Below, piece by piece: positions 63,388 through 64,000 of a stretch of 64,000 nt of DNA (position 1 is its first letter; every line of letters begins with the position of its first letter). Below the pieces are notes generated by a model. The model worked only from the letters and a program-made list of their open reading frames with translations. It was not told where the DNA came from and ran no database searches. This DNA comes from Granulicella arctica. Lineage in GTDB: Bacteria; Acidobacteriota; Terriglobia; Terriglobales; Acidobacteriaceae. The DNA lies in contig NZ_JAGTUT010000001.1 in the NCBI RefSeq assembly GCF_025685605.1, positions 372,001 to 436,000 of the forward strand, in the 5' to 3' direction. Position numbers and translations under genes: made by a program.

Positions 63388-64000
63388 TTAGAGCTGACGG
63401 GCGAGGACGAGAGTGATGTCGTCGGGCTGTTCGTCGGCTCCGATCCAGGCGTCGAGGGCCTGCATGACCTGGGCGGAGATGATGTGGAGCGGCTCGTCGC
63501 GATAGCGGGTGACTACCTCGATAAGGCGTTCTTCGCCGAAGTCGCCAAAGTCGTTTTCGGGTTCGGTGACGCCGTCGGAGTAGGCGATGAGGATGTCGCC
63601 GACGCTCATCCTGAAGCGACCTTCTTCGTATTGCATGCCGTCCATGAGGCCGACGACGGTGCCCCCGCAGTCGAGGCGGCGGATGGAGTTGTCGCGGCCC
63701 AGGAGAAAGGGCGGTAACTGGCCGGCGTTTGAGTAGGTGAGCCAGGCGGAGGCGGCGTCGTAGTGGGCGAGGAAGAGGGTGGCGTACTTCTCAGGCTGGG
63801 TGCTGCGATAGAGGTGACGGTTGAGGAGCGACATGATGCGGCCGGGGGACTCGAAGAGTTCGCCGGAGTCGCCGGAGCGACCGTCGCGGCTGGCGGTTAG
63901 CCCGGCTACGGAGGAAGCAGAGTAGACCACCGCTTCGCTGGCAAACCGATAGGCACGGACGGCGGAGTGGAGGGTAGCCATAAGGAGGGCGGCAGAGATT
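63388..64000 (-). CDS. SpoIIE-type PP2C phosphatase, 5'-truncated by the window
   Basis: The C-terminal part of a PPM/SpoIIE serine phosphatase is visible. The frame continues past the window end (ISAALLM upstream of the first internal ATG at 63981), so the N-terminus, possibly a sensor or GAF/PAS region, is missing. Motifs are LTYSNAGQLPPFLL with GGTVVGLMDG, GDILIAYSDGVTE with metal-binding Asp, and the terminal DEQPDDITLVLAR with the last Asp ligand. Such enzymes act on anti-sigma antagonist proteins. No partner anti-sigma gene is visible. Confidence 0.9.
   Translation of the reverse strand, partial: ISAALLMATLHSAVRAYRFASEAVVYSASSVAGLTASRDGRSGDSGELFESPGRIMSLLNRHLYRSTQPEKYATLFLAHYDAASAWLTYSNAGQLPPFLLGRDNSIRRLDCGGTVVGLMDGMQYEEGRFRMSVGDILIAYSDGVTEPENDFGDFGEERLIEVVTRYRDEPLHIISAQVMQALDAWIGADEQPDDITLVLARQL

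Overview
The window looks like a chromosomal stretch from a high-GC acidobacterium (Acidobacteriaceae/Terriglobia type, e.g. Edaphobacter-, Granulicella- or Terriglobus-like). The main pointers are a VWFA-domain protein of the acidobacterial type, an ABC permease fused to an M1 peptidase, a variant system I cytochrome c maturation set, two RND pumps, and strong housekeeping similarity to that group. This placement is inferred from protein character only. No phage, insertion sequence, CRISPR array, rRNA or clear tRNA was seen.

Layout. 1-6.6 kb is housekeeping: phosphoglycerate kinase (5' end missing), a secreted hypothetical protein, a DinB-fold protein, triosephosphate isomerase, a tiny His/Tyr/Arg-rich secreted peptide, signal peptidase I, MurQ and MurA. 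6.6-11.5 kb is a leftward RND efflux operon with a GNAT acetyltransferase. 11.7-13.7 kb has an ABC ATPase, a small protein and an AIM24-family protein. 13.7-18.9 kb is a tight leftward six-gene operon: methyltransferase, TIGR04282-type transferase, GT87-like membrane glycosyltransferase, SPASM radical SAM enzyme, small membrane protein and GT2 glycosyltransferase. Its product is unknown, probably an envelope glycan or glycolipid. 19.1-22.4 kb is a two-component system followed by a secreted beta-propeller. 22.6-28.3 kb is a second RND operon (TolC, adaptor, pump). Then come threonine dehydrogenase, the VWFA protein, and a rightward pair of ABC ATPase and ABC permease/M1 peptidase fusion.

36-41 kb holds a GH95-like hydrolase, a badly decayed ogt pseudogene and an EAL-PAS protein. 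41-47.7 kb holds an M23 lipoprotein and a two-gene unit: a GMC oxidoreductase fused to an alpha/beta hydrolase, and a nitroreductase-like partner. This unit is the strongest candidate for an undescribed enzyme system. 47.7-56.6 kb holds an amidohydrolase, MtnA, a membrane protein, an MscL with a zinc-ribbon tail, a PSMA-like M28 peptidase, a frameshifted degenerate receiver, ThiC and a GDSL hydrolase. 56.6-61.4 kb is cytochrome c maturation: a CcmE with Cys instead of His at the haem site, a convergent M20 peptidase, then ccmA-ybaK-ccmB-ccmC-ccmD with overlapping stops and starts. The window ends with a second beta-propeller lipoprotein and a partial SpoIIE-type phosphatase.

Genes that appear to work together: pgk/tpiA (glycolysis); murQ/murA (cell-wall recycling and synthesis); each RND set; the six-gene glycan operon; the GMC/nitroreductase-like pair; and the ccm genes.
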